From Dichetophora obliterata (lineage: Eukaryota; Arthropoda; Insecta; Diptera; Sciomyzidae), in contig OY986438.1 of assembly GCA_963920525.1 (NCBI GenBank), forward strand, positions 51,363,253 through 51,427,252: a stretch of 64,000 nt of DNA, written 5' to 3'. Below are positions 54,791 through 64,000 of this stretch, one piece after another. The position numbers and the translations under genes are program-made. The notes beneath the pieces were generated by a model that saw nothing but the letters and a program-made list of their open reading frames with translations, did not search any database and had not been told where the DNA came from. How positions within the stretch are numbered: the stretch's first letter is position 1; each line of letters begins with the position of its first letter.

Positions 54791-56425
54791 GTCCTTATTT
54801 TTTTTTTGAATTCGTATGACGGCAAGCGCTTAAACCATTTTATTTGATCCTAAAAATACACAAAAAATTTGAGCTTGATTGGACAATTTTTAGCCGTGCC
54901 CCCGCCAACAATTGTGTGCCATTCGTGACTATTGTTCTCTCATTCGGAATATCACTATGCTTACTAAGTACTTATTGAAATGTGTGTGTGTGTGCGTTTG
55001 GCAAATGTGACACACACTCTCTCTTTTTTTGTGGCGGCCCAGTACTGTGCTGTTGTTATGTACGTCTGACGAAAATTCGCATAAATAAATCATTTTGTAT
55101 TGCAACTTTCACAAGTGGAGATCGACAAATTTAGTGAAATCGTGAAGTTCAAACAAAAAAAATTTAAAAGAATATTGTCCAAAAGATTACCTTTAAAAAC
55201 TTGAACAAATAAATTTTAAAATTAAAAATCCAAAGCGATGACAACCAAAAGACTTCGATCGGATGATGACATTATGTTAATTGGCGTAATTGACCACCAA
55301 ATTACTGGAGCTAAATTATCAGCAAGAAAACAAGTACTAAAAGTTTTATTTTATAATTTAAGAATAGTTGGTTTAAATTTAAGAGAAAGTTCTAGATTAG
55401 TTGTTGCTGAGGTTAGCCCGTTTTGGCAAAAAGCACGAATTCCAACACACCATGAAAAACACTGCATTGAGAAGCTGGAAAAATTATACGAGTGGAGAGA
55501 TATTACAAAGCATCATGGTCGAAAAACAGAATGTCAAAATAGGAAAGAAACTGAATTTCAAGATAAATAACATGATTTATTCGATATCGCACACGCAAAC
55601 GCGTCAGAATTAATTAAAATACAAGAAGACAAAGAGTTCTTAAAAAAGCAACGAGAAAAAGGAAGACCAGGTTGTATGCTAGGAACGGATAAAATTGTCA
55701 TGCAGAAATAATAGCGAAAGGCAGTCCAGAAAGAACAAGAAAACCAGCGTCGAATAAAAGAAGATGAACGAAAAGAGTTATATGAACAACAGACTCAAAC
55801 AGGTATACAATTAAGAATTCTATCTTTTAAGAAATCAGAATTATTGTTGTAAAACAGGTTTGATTGACATTGACGATGAAAACGATATTGAAGTTGTAGC
55901 ATCAACATCAGAAGGAAATGCATATCCAGGTATATCAGGTATATCCAGAGGTAAAACAAACTTTTTTACACCAAGACTGCTTTCAACTTTGGATAAGTGG
56001 AAAATCACTGATGGTGCTGCAGTTCATATCCTAAGTGCAACTGCTGACGCACCATATTCATATCCTAAGTGCAACTGCAGACACCATATTTACGAGTTGT
56101 TGATCCGTAAAGTGTTTGAAATTAGAGTGGCTACTACAGCCGGTCCAGAAGTGCTAATTTTTAATCGCTTTAGCAAATACCGGATTAATATTGACAAATT
56201 AAATTATAAGAGTTGTTTAGAAGATGAACACATTATTATAGTATTGACTGCTGAAGAACGTGGAACAATTTAAAATGACTATCTAGATAACTTAAAACAA
56301 GCTCATAGCAGACGTGAATACAACGAATTATTACAATTAGTTGTCAGTTTTCTTGGTGGTACGGTGCCGAATGAAAAAATTCAAAAGCACTTTACTAAAT
56401 GTGCGCTAAGTAAAATGTATTGGCC
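54790..56425 (+). pseudogene. Uncharacterised transposase-like protein family, copy 2 (internally deleted)
   Basis: A plus-strand relative of the gene at 37.4-39.0 kb. An ATG at 55238 opens MTTKRLRSDDDIMLIGVIDH; then RLVVAEVSPFWQKARIPTHH (about 55400) and EKHCIEKLEKLYEWRDI, aligning with copy 1's VLVCWTKARIPTKQK. A charged coiled-coil follows (EDKEFLKKQREKGRPGCMLG, about 55625; stops near 55710). From 55860 come FFTPRLLSTLDKWKITDG and HILSATADA, then abruptly CNCRHHIYELLIRKVFE (Cys of CRHH at 56076), TTAGPEVLIFNRFSKY and, after a stop, RREYNELLQLVVSFLGG (about 56310). The segment with WDGK and CFDxTxSNTG is deleted. About 450 bp of non-coding leader (with a GT repeat at 54980) precedes the ATG. 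The reading ends near FTKCALSKMYW (about 56395-56425), where a LINE C-terminus takes over. Function unproven; a DNA-transposon transposase is the inference. Confidence 0.68.
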
Positions 56426-56845
56426 TGATGGTCTTCCATCATATGAGGCTAGACGCAAATTTCTTGGGTTACTGTATTTAAGTGATAGACGTTCATATTT
56501 AGCCTTCTTATTTGATCATAATATTTTATCAGGGAAAATTAATTGTCAAAGTATTTGTAGCCTATTTGTTTTCCATCTTCCAACAAGAACATTAAGAAAT
56601 CATCGGATGTGCGATGATAGAGTTCATAGAACTAACTATGCTTTAAATGAACCTATTGCCCGGTGCATACGTTTATGTAATAATTTTACACCATTTCTCA
56701 ATTTGAATCTTAGTCTTAGTGAATTTCGTTTAAAATTATTCATATTATTTCATTAAGTTTACTTTTATTAATTAAATGTATATTAAGTAATAGTTGTAAC
56801 AGTCTGTAAGATTTAAATCTGTAGACCGTAAATAAATAAATAAAT
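56423..56845 (+). pseudogene. LINE ORF2 C-terminus and tail
   Basis: The frame 56426-56755 reads DGLPSYEARRKFLGLLYLSD, RRSYLAFLFDHNILSGKINC, LPTRTLRNHRMCDDRVHRTN then YALNEPIARCI and LSLSEFRLKL, ending in TAA. This is the standard end of ORF2 in CR1/Jockey-group LINEs (LP.YE.R..L..L..L..RR.......L..G, then RTNY...P). A short 3' untranslated region ends in (TAAA)n at 56828-56844, the expected tail. The catalytic half of the RT between this and 54.79 kb is missing. Confidence 0.88.
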
Positions 56846-57660
56846 GAGCGATTGGCCATTACTCTACGCTTCTTGGCCACTGGGAGGAATTTTACTGATC
56901 TGAGCTATAGTGGTGTTATGGGGGTATCAACTATAAGCTCTATCGTTTAGGATACTTGTCTGGCTCTTATTAAGGTTCTCAAGGATTACATTAATGTGAA
57001 AATCATTTCAATTTACTTATATGTAATGGTCACGCTTTCGGTGCCTATTATGTATAATAAATTTTTACTTTTTTTGTATAACGTATTACATATGTACATT
57101 TCAGTTGAACTATGTTATTTAAAATATATGTAATACGTTACGTGAAAACAATTTACTTAAACTTTAAAAAAATCTAAAGATTGCCAATTTTCCCCGTTTA
57201 GTTGCTATTAATGGCCTATAAAAGTTGTTGAACACTTAAGAAAGAAAAAATAAATTATTTAGGAAACGAATGTTCAATTAAAATTTTGGTGATAAGGTTC
57301 CAATTTTTTTTCTTAATAATAGCAAACGTTAATGTTGAATTTTATTAAATATATAGCATTTTAATAAACTTCACTTCAATAAACTTAATAAAAACCATTT
57401 CATAGAATTATACGTTTTTTGTATTCTAGGGATTAAATTAAAGAATTTAACAAAGAACTAATTTCATTAAGTATTAAATTTCATTTCAATATTTTTGAAA
57501 TAATATACATATATTACTTAGCTAAACATAAAATAACCTTTAAACGGTAAGAATTAAAAACATAATTAAATACATAAAATTGAGTGCGAAAAAATGCTCA
57601 AAAACATACTTTTTGGAGATTGCATATATAATAATAGTTATAAAGTAATAGGAACGTGTT
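56846..57660. other. AT-rich stretch without recognised gene
   Basis: Nothing recognised. Confidence 0.4.
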
Positions 57661-57664
57661 GCAG

Positions 57665-57965
57665 GACTTTTAGCACAAGCGATAATCAATACTTAATTTA
57701 TGGCAAGCTTAGAAAATCGAAATCTGTTTTTGTAAAGAATGTCAGATTTCCTTAAAAATAACCGGTTAATTAAAAGAAATATTTGTCATACTTATGGATT
57801 CGTTGAAATGTATTAAATATTTCTGAATAATTTTATTGGATTAAAATTCGTGTTTTTTTTAAACAAAATCTGACATTCTAAATAAAACTTGAGAATTAAG
57901 ACTTAATATACTTGCCATAAAGTTTTTCTTACGAATTGATTATTTCATGTGCTAAAATCTTTTAT
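57665..57965. mobile_element. Foldback MITE of about 300 bp
   Basis: The left arm (GGACTTTTAGCACAAGCGAT, AATCAATACTTAA, TTTATGGCAAG, AAAGAATGTCAGATTT; 57665-57750) is inverted on the right (AAATCTGACATTCTAAATAA, ACTTGCCATAAAGT, GAATTGATTATTTCATGTGC, TAAAATC; 57865-57961). Arms are about 90-100 bp with indels. Confidence 0.8.
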
Positions 57966-58049
57966 TTATTTCATTCATAAGTAAAATTATCGAGGTATGA
58001 TCGTAAGTCTTCATTTTTCTGCTGTTCTATAAGGAAGTGTTGAGACATG

Positions 58050-58935
58050 TCACGGAGTTGTGGAGTTGCAAGGAATTTGGTTGATTTCTTTTGCAGATAG
58101 TTTGCTTTGGTGATTTTGGTGAAGTTGAGGCAATGAGGCAAAATGTTTGTTGTTTTGGTTGTCTATTGATGTATAAATTAGATGTTGGTGATACAGTTTG
58201 AAGTTTTCGTACTTCACCCTTGATGAAGGTGATGGTGAAGGTACTAGTATAGTTGATGTAGTGTTTTCTGAAGATGAATTTGCTGTTATTGTTGATGTAG
58301 AATTTGGTGAATGAAATGTATATTGAAGAGAAGAAAAATTTGAGTTAGAATTTGGTGATGGTGATGACGGCAAAATAGTGCTTGGTGAAGGTGGTGTATG
58401 TTGAAGAGAAGAAACAGTCGCATTAGAATTTGGTGATGGTGATGACGGCATAATAGTGATTGGTGAAGGTGGTGTATGTTGAAGAGAAGAAATAATCGCG
58501 TAAGAATTTGGTGATGGTGATGACGGCAAAAAAGTGATTAGTGAAGGTGGTGTATGTTGAAGAGAAGAAATAATCGCGTTAGAATTTGGTGATGGTGATG
58601 GCGGCAAAATGGTAAAATTTGAATGACTGGTGGATCCTGTGTAGTTTCTTTTGGTAATTGTTTCAATAGTAAGAAACCCCATCTAGCCTTCGAATATGGT
58701 ATCATTTATTATTTTTTCAGCAATTATGCTTTGGTTTTTTTGGCATTTTTCGTAACTTATCCGCCCACGCTTTGGTCATTTTATCAAAGGTGTCCTCCGT
58801 TTGAGATAAGTAGCTCCAGGCAGTTGAAAGCATTTCGCCATGTTTTGTTGTTTTTTTCTTTTGTTTTTTCCAGCATCTTCATCAAAATCAATCTGAAAAA
58901 AATTATTTATGCATTAATATATTTTTCTAATTTTT
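58050..58935 (-). pseudogene. PIF/Harbinger second gene (Myb/SANT-like DNA-binding protein) with Ser/Pro repeat tail
   Basis: Minus-strand reading from about 58850 shows the end of a Myb/SANT-like domain: DKMTKAWADKLRKMPKKPKH (about 58795-58735). This matches the K.W.D.K...K.K segment of the helper protein that PIF/Harbinger transposons encode beside the transposase. After a stop and frameshift an open frame (58682-58050) begins MGFLTIETITKRNYTGSTSH. It then has a tandem repeat of 26 residues (SSPSPNSNAIISSLQHTPPS plus PITILP), encoded by 78-bp DNA units, and a Gln/Asn/His-rich tail. The helper protein binds element ends and brings the transposase into the nucleus. The gene is divergent from the transposase that starts at 58949. 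The upstream part of the DNA-binding domain is decayed. Confidence 0.6.
58306..58622. repeat. 78-bp tandem repeat, about four units
   Basis: GGTGATGGTGATGACGGCAA starts at 58354, 58432, 58510 and 58588, an exact 78-bp period; the unit is a multiple of three, so the minus-strand frame stays open through it. Confidence 0.93.
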
Positions 58936-58948
58936 CGGCATTGTGCTA

Positions 58949-59575
58949 ATGGTAGCGGTTGACTCAAACTACCAATTTATTAAGGGTGACGTAGGAGCTA
59001 ATGGTCGTGTTTCCGATGGTGGCGTTATGTTTAAAACAACTACTTCTACCTGATGCTTGTCCTCTGCCAGGGACTGATACTAACTATCCCTATCTTTTTA
59101 TTGCTGATGACGCTTTTCCTATGTCGGAAAATTTATTAAAACCGTATTCTTAAACCAACTTCACAGTTGAAAAGCAAATTTTCAATTACCGTTTGAGTCG
59201 AGCTCGACGAGATTCAGAGAATGCTTTTGGAATTATTTCATCACGATGTGGTGTTTTTGAAAAAGCAATGCGTGTGGAACCGAACAAGGCAGCAATTATA
59301 ACTTTGACTTGCTGCTACTTGCATAATTTTTTAATAAAAAAAATAAAAAGAATTATGCTTCAAAATTAATTTAAGTGATCGAAAACATTGAAAGCGGTGA
59401 AATTCGAACAGGAAAGGAAATAATAAATGAAAAATTGACTTCTTTACAATCAAGCAAGAATAATAATCCCTATGAAAAGGCAAAAGGAATTCGCGATCAA
59501 TTTTCAATTTATTTCAATTCGACTCTGTTCTTAAGCAAAATAAATTCATATAATAATTATGGTCAGTTTTGAAAG
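58949..59575 (+). pseudogene. PIF/Harbinger transposase (DDE_Tnp_4), C-terminal half
   Basis: A plus-strand frame from 58949 reads MVAVDSNYQFIKGDVGANGR then VSDGGVMF, the block around the first catalytic Asp. After a frameshift near 59035 come LFIADDAFPMSENLLKPYS (second Asp, about 59095) and, after a stop, FNYRLSRARRDSENAFGIIS (about 59190-59250, Glu of SENAFG). LTCCYLHNFLIKK follows to about 59345, and AKGIRDQFSIYFNS near 59481 is the family's terminal block. All three catalytic acids are present, but the N-terminal helix-turn-helix part is missing and stops interrupt the frame. In active elements this enzyme cuts and pastes with a 3-bp duplication. Terminal repeats were not located. Confidence 0.88.
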
Positions 59576-59732
59576 CTTTTATGTGAATATTTAATGTCGT
59601 TTTCTTTACTAAATTCTGCATAAAATTTATTAAATTTTAATTTATGTATAAGTCAAATAAAAAAACTAGCAAACAATAATTTCGTTTTATATACATACAT
59701 AGCAAATAAAGATAAGCAAGCGGTATGAATAA

Positions 59733-60390
59733 TGTCTGGACTTTTTTAAAAAAATGTGTCTTTTTTAAGGCACAAAACAACTTTTTGTATGGGCAAGTTT
59801 TTGTTTCTATGATTTGTCAAAAACAAAAAATTACAAAAATAAAGCTCCAATAATTGAAGAGCTTATTGCAATAACGTGATAAGCCACATGAAAAAAAAAT
59901 TTGGTTTTTAGACTCGATACATAACTTAATGTATTACCAACACTCACTGAAGAGATTTCAGCTATTCCTTCTAAAATTTCGGACCCATTTGTAAAATGTT
60001 TCTTGTGCAATTCCATTTTTTCATACAAAAAAATATATTTCTGAAACTTTGAAGTTGATTATTTCAAAATATTTTTTATGTGGCATATCATGTTTTTGCA
60101 ATAAGCCTTCAATTATTACCATCTGTATAAAAAAATTCAAACATTTTTTTTTAAATTTTTTAAAAAGACCAAAATTGGATAAATTACGTAGTTATGGCTA
60201 TTGAAGTCGAAATCGTATCGAAATGTGTCCAAAAAAGTCGTAAAGAAGTCACCTAAACGATCAGATTTTTAAAAATTTTTTCTACTGACAGTAACTGACG
60301 TGTAGGACAATTCATAGAAACACAACACTTGCTGACAAAAAAAGTGGTTTTTTGTCCAAAAAAGGAACTTTTTTAAAAAATTCCAGCTAG
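59733..60390. mobile_element. TIR element of about 0.65 kb
   Basis: GTCTGGACTTTTTTAAAAAA, TGTGTCTTTTTTAAGG and CACAAAACAAC at the left (59733-59780) pair with the reverse complement of the right end (GCTGGAATTTTTTAAAAAAG, TTCCTTTTTTGG, ACAAAAAACCAC; 60341-60388). The interior is AT-rich. A minus-strand frame at 59831-60028 is unrecognised. Confidence 0.5.
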
Positions 60391-60793
60391 CCTAAGGGTT
60401 AACGTGAAATTCTTTCGTGGAGGCTACTACAATGAGCCAAGGAATATTTTAGATCGAGTTTATCAAACACTTTTTTTTATATGGAGACCAACCTGGCCAA
60501 ATGTATGTACATTACTGTGCATCAAAATAAACTTTTCGAAAATGCAGTTCTTACAGCAAAAAGTGAACGCTAAAATAATATACCAGAAAGATTTTTAAGA
60601 ACAATTTTTTTAACAAGCTATTGAAAGGGCCTCAAAGTATTATGATTTTCTTAATATTAAAGTACTTTCTTAATAGGAAAGTACACATTTTTGGCAAGTG
60701 AAAAATATATACACTAACCTAAAGGTACAGTTTAAATTATTTTTTTTAAGTGCTTTTATTGAACTTTTTAACAAAAAAAATTCAGTGTAATTT
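60391..60793. other. AT-rich stretch without recognised gene
   Basis: Nothing recognised. Confidence 0.4.
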
Positions 60794-60940
60794 CAATGGC
60801 CCATTATCATTGTCAAAATAAAGTCGACTTTAAATTTAGTATAAGCATTTTTAGTAACAGTTTTTCAATATAACATGTTGTCAAAAAGCTTGCATTAAAT
60901 TTAAAGTCGACTTTATTTTGACTAGGATAATGGGCCAATG
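60794..60940. mobile_element. Hairpin MITE of about 147 bp
   Basis: CAATGGCCCATTATCATTGT, CAAAATAAAGTCGACTTTAA and ATTTA (60794-60838) are inverted at 60896-60940 with about three mismatches, leaving a 57-nt loop. Confidence 0.88.
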
Positions 60941-61198
60941 TTTCGAGAAATTTTGCTTTAAAGTTTTGGATCTCCATTTAAGTTGTATGAAAGGCAGTTT
61001 GCTTTTTGTGTGATAATTTTGGCTGGAATCACGCTATAATCTCCCTATTTTGAGTGTGAACCAGAGATCTGTAACAAGTAAATTGAAAATCAAGCTACTT
61101 GGAAAAATATCAAGCTTTGAGTTGAATTGCAGGAACTTGATTTATGTTTTTCCTTACTATTATGCGGAGTTCGTGTAACTTTTTTCTGTTGTTATTGC
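60941..61198. other. AT-rich stretch without recognised gene
   Basis: AAGCTACTTGG and ATCAAGCTTTGAG words near 61090-61130 recall the AAGCTT-rich stretch at 61.9-62.2 kb. Confidence 0.4.
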
Positions 61199-61900
61199 CA
61201 TAATATTAGGTGGCAGCCCCATTTCAAAATTTTATAATTTGGAAATTCTGACAACGGATTCGGATTCAGCGACCCATTTTTGGTGTACCATTTTTTTTGC
61301 CAGCCCCGAATTCATAAAACTACAAAAAATCAAGGTAGCAACCCTATCCACCATCTTGAATTTTAAAATTCGGACTTTAGATTCAAAATCAGCGACCCTT
61401 TAACACTGATAAATGACGTTTAAAACTCTTGAAAAGACATAATATTAGGTGGCAGCCCCATTTCAAAATTTTATAATTTGGAAATTCTGACAACGGATTT
61501 TGATTCAGCGACCCATTTTTGGTGTATCATTTTTTTTGCCAGCCCCGAATTCATAAAACTAGAAAAAATCAAGGTGGCAACCCTATCCACCATCTTGAAT
61601 TTTAAAATTCTGACCTTAGATTCGAAATCAGCGACCCCTTAACAATGATAAATTATGTTTAAAACTCTTAAAAAAACATTTTATTAGGTGCCAATACTGT
61701 GGTAAAAATTTAGGTGGCAACCCTAACCTCCATCTTAAATTTTAAGACTGTGACATTATATTCGAATTGAAATCCGTTGTCAGAATTTCAAAATTACAAG
61801 AATTCGCAAAAATAAAAAAAATCTAGGTGGCAACTCTATCCGCCATCTTAAATTTTAAAGTTTGACATCATCTTCGAAATAAGTTACCCCTAAAACTTCC
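61199..61900. repeat. 239-bp tandem repeat with two-part internal structure
   Basis: TAATATTAGGTGGCAGCCCC starts at 61201 and again at 61440, and the two 239-bp units are nearly identical. Each unit consists of two diverged halves that share AGGTxGCA(A/G)CCC, then AAATTTxGAAATTC(T/G)GAC, then TTCAGCGACCC-like blocks. A third, more diverged stretch with the same blocks (AGGTGGCAACCC at about 61711 and AGGTGGCAACTC at about 61825) extends to about 61900. Confidence 0.9.
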
Positions 61901-62230
61901 AACCACGGAGTCCACAAGCTGTCTCTAAATTCAAAATATAATAATATCTAAAGCTTGGATACTTGCTTTAATTGGATACTTGCCTTTAATTTTGGATACT
62001 TGCTTTAATTGGATACTTGACTTCAATTTTAAGCTTTTCAAGCTTTTTGCCGAAGTCATCAAGCTTTCCTTTACTTGAAATTTCGTGCCGTTCGCTTGTA
62101 AGCTAGCATTCTTGCAAGTCGCAAGCTGTCGTGGGCTTGTTTATATTCAATTACAAGCTATACTTGATTCAAAATTATTAAGCTCAAGCTAGTTTGAGTA
62201 CTATTCAAGTAATTGAAATAGCCTTGAAGT
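61901..62230. repeat. Low-complexity CTTG/AAGCTT-rich segment
   Basis: TTGGATACTTGCTTTAATTG-like words occur four times at 61957-62030, followed by many CAAGCTT, GCAAGC and TCAAGC words. Not an ordered tandem array. Confidence 0.5.
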
Positions 62231-62339
62231 TCTCTAGTGTGTACGGAACTACATGCGTAGAACACACCTGCATCATTAACTCAACTTTGACTTAACTCGA
62301 CTTTAGCGGTTATTCCTTGTCGGAACACATATATATATA

Positions 62340-62720
62340 AACAGCCGAGATATTTGCATCGAAAGTCAAAACTTTAATTTTTATATCGTTTTTTTCCTCG
62401 TTCGTAGGTAACGATGTTTTATGAAAAAGGCTTTGCGCTAAAAATTTCTACAATTTTCAAAGTATGTTAATGTTTTTGATGTCAAAATAATAGAAATGTG
62501 GTAAAATTAAATCAGCTAAAATATATTACAATAAAACGTATTTAAACAACAAAATTTAGATTAGTTGAAAAAGGGTGGAAGGGGCGTAGTCAAAATAGAG
62601 TATGTTAAAATTAAGTTAGGATGCATACAATATGTGTACCAAGGTTGAAGAAATCCGTCAAGCCGTTTAGATTTGCATTAAGTTTATATTTGTGCCACAG
62701 TGGCCTTTAGGGTTAAAGGT
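62340..62720. repeat. Dispersed repeat, copy 2 (inverted relative to 27.3 kb)
   Basis: Its reverse complement follows the copy at 27270-27620 phrase by phrase (GGATGCATACAATATGTGTA here against TACACATATTGTGTGCATCC there). It includes GGAAGGGGCGTAGTCAAAAT, a phrase in the style of the Helitron-like family. Confidence 0.7.
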
Positions 62721-62839
62721 AGATCAAAATAGGTAGAACTAAAAGATATACCGTATCTGGAAACCACTATATTCAAATTTTCATTGCGGTTTAGGAGGTT
62801 TTTGATGCTTTGAGAAATAGTTGTACTGCTTTTTTATTA

Positions 62840-63398
62840 ATTTGTGAGCAGTAATAGGTGGTGTGGCAACTATTTTTCTTCTTTAACCATTTCGTTCTTG
62901 AAACAAATTGACTGTCATAATTTCAGCTTAATTTAATTTATACCTGCTGCACTTTGCTTCACTCCACGCTTATCCCCTTAAAAATGGCGTAAGCCACCAA
63001 GCCCATTTTTAGTACAGCTCCCGAAAGTAACCATACAAACTTAATTACAAAATTTTAGTCTTGTATGACCAAAATCGTCTGAAATATAGCATTTTCATTG
63101 ATTTGTGGGCGGTAAAAGGGAGCGTGGAAACTAATTTTGAGTTCAATTTCCGACAGCAACTATGCAAACAAAATTACCAAATTTAAGTTTTATGCGACTA
63201 AAACCATCTGAAATATAGCATTTTTTGCAAACAGTGGACGTGAAAAGTAGGTTTGGCAAATCTTACTTATCCTGCCACGATTCGGCTAAGATAACTAATC
63301 GTCTGGTACCTTTACTTTCTATATCGGTTCAGTAGTTCTCGTGTAATTGCGGAACATCCAATTTTTAACACAAAGGCTTTTATATAATAGTATAGATA
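62840..63398 (-). repeat. Helitron-like repeat, minus-strand copy with 5' end
   Basis: The reverse complement begins CTATACTATTATATAAAAGC, then GAACTACTGAACCGATATAG, and contains ATGCTATATTTCAGATGGTT and CCGCCCACAAATCAATGAAA, matching the first module of the array at 47.8-50 kb. The 140-bp module and the 3' terminus are missing. Confidence 0.65.
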
Positions 63399-63480
63399 AG
63401 AACATACATATTAACTTTTATATAACTTTTAATTTTAAATGTTTTCCATCAAATTCGACAGATCTCAAAAAATTGCTTAC

Positions 63481-63960
63481 CTCGGCTATTTCTGGTGATG
63501 TCATTAAATCCCGTTCATCCATCGAAGCTATGCTGTTGACCGGCTTCTCTAAATGATGCAGGAAAGGCATCAATGGAAACCACCATATGGTGGATTCATA
63601 TAAATTGTCAGTTCCTGCACCTGATGTCTCAGATTCCTTGGTTTTTTTAAGTTCCCGGCGGTCGCTTGCTCTTAAGCTATTCATTTTTTTTTCTCACACT
63701 ATCCTTCGTGGCGGCAGTTTTCAGCTTTTGCAAAATTGGCAACGGCTTCTAGTAGCCGAATCCTTTTTTCCCTCTGTAGGTACTCCTTAGATTCCATGAG
63801 ATCTATTCCATTTTCCTTACATTCCAGCTGGAGATTGATTACACAGTGACACAAAATGAAGGTCATTGTCTCGGGCGTGAACCAAACCAAACTGAAACGA
63901 TAGTATTTGACATCAATAACAAAAGTCCAAATCCCTTTTTGCTCCACTACGTCACAATTT
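63481..63960 (-). pseudogene. MADF-domain exon (frameshifted)
   Basis: The minus strand reads LMESKEYLQREKRIRLLEAV then ANFAKAEN (about 63800-63730), AATKDSVRKK in another frame (about 63715-63690) and NSLRASDRRELKKTKESETS then GAGTDNLYESTIWWFPLMPF (63684-63560). Together these follow the MADF pattern (YxxxxxR, V..KxxxLR..F.RE..K...SG.G.......W.......FL), a DNA-binding domain frequent in insect transcription regulators and also carried by some transposons. The exon would end at GAG|GTAAGC (donor at 63475-63480), right after PEIAE. Two frame breaks are seen; one is a run of nine A bases where eight would keep the frame, so an assembly error is possible. The upstream part runs to the window edge. 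The intron downstream would hold the Helitron-like copy. Host gene or transposon gene cannot be decided. Confidence 0.6.
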
Positions 63961-64000
63961 TTTTTTACAGTGGTTTCAAATTTTAAATTTTCGGTCAAAA

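Noticed and set aside
61199..61900. CRISPR-like repeat array
   Set aside because: The units are long, directly adjacent and without unique spacers, so this is satellite-type DNA in a eukaryotic context.

Overview
The window looks like repeat-rich nuclear DNA of an insect, most likely a dipteran. It is very AT-rich, has no operons or long open reading frames, no rRNA and no CRISPR array, and is packed with decayed eukaryotic transposable elements typical of fly genomes: LINEs of the CR1/Jockey group and of the RTE group, hAT, piggyBac, Tc1/mariner and PIF/Harbinger DNA transposons, a tRNA-derived SINE, many foldback MITEs, and a long Helitron-like repeat array. The exact species cannot be fixed from the sequence alone. 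Nearly every recognisable coding stretch is a transposon pseudogene carrying frameshifts and stops.

Layout. 0-8.9 kb: a TTAA-flanked inverted-repeat element, a 14-bp tandem repeat, a TIR MITE (second copy at 53.0 kb), an endonuclease fragment of a LINE, a Helitron-like repeat, a foldback element enclosing a tRNA-like sequence and a 35-bp hairpin, and a GC-richer island with exon-like coding. 8.9-11.0 kb: a hAT transposon with an 8-bp target duplication and a nested foldback MITE. 14.0-17.7 kb: a nearly complete two-ORF LINE on the minus strand, its ORF1 with a PHD-like finger. 18.2-29.4 kb: plus-strand LINE copies of one family; one appears to be split by a 4.4-kb stretch that holds a SINE, foldbacks and a dispersed repeat. 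31.0-32.35 kb: a decayed piggyBac with TTAA duplications. 33.8-34.6 kb: another LINE reverse transcriptase fragment.

35.3-39.0 kb: an RTE-type LINE abutting a minus-strand gene of an uncharacterised, transposase-like family. A second, internally deleted member of that family sits inside a LINE at 54.8-56.4 kb. This is the most interesting signal in the window. 39-47 kb: fragments of Tc1/mariner and hAT elements, several foldbacks, a second SINE copy. 47.57-47.75 kb: a candidate promoter and first exon. 47.8-51.1 kb: the Helitron-like array with about 140-bp internal repeats. 51.65-52.95 kb: a non-autonomous hAT with perfect 8-bp target duplications. 57.7-60.4 kb: a foldback, a PIF/Harbinger element with its two genes divergently arranged, and another MITE. 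61.2-61.9 kb: a 239-bp tandem repeat built of two diverged halves. 62.3-63.4 kb: dispersed and Helitron-like repeats on the minus strand. 63.5-64 kb: a MADF-domain exon, one of few possible host-gene pieces.

The genes do not form a pathway. The window is best read as nested layers of mobile DNA: DNA transposons and SINEs inserted into older LINEs, later split and deleted. All family assignments come from motif recognition by eye; no database search was possible.
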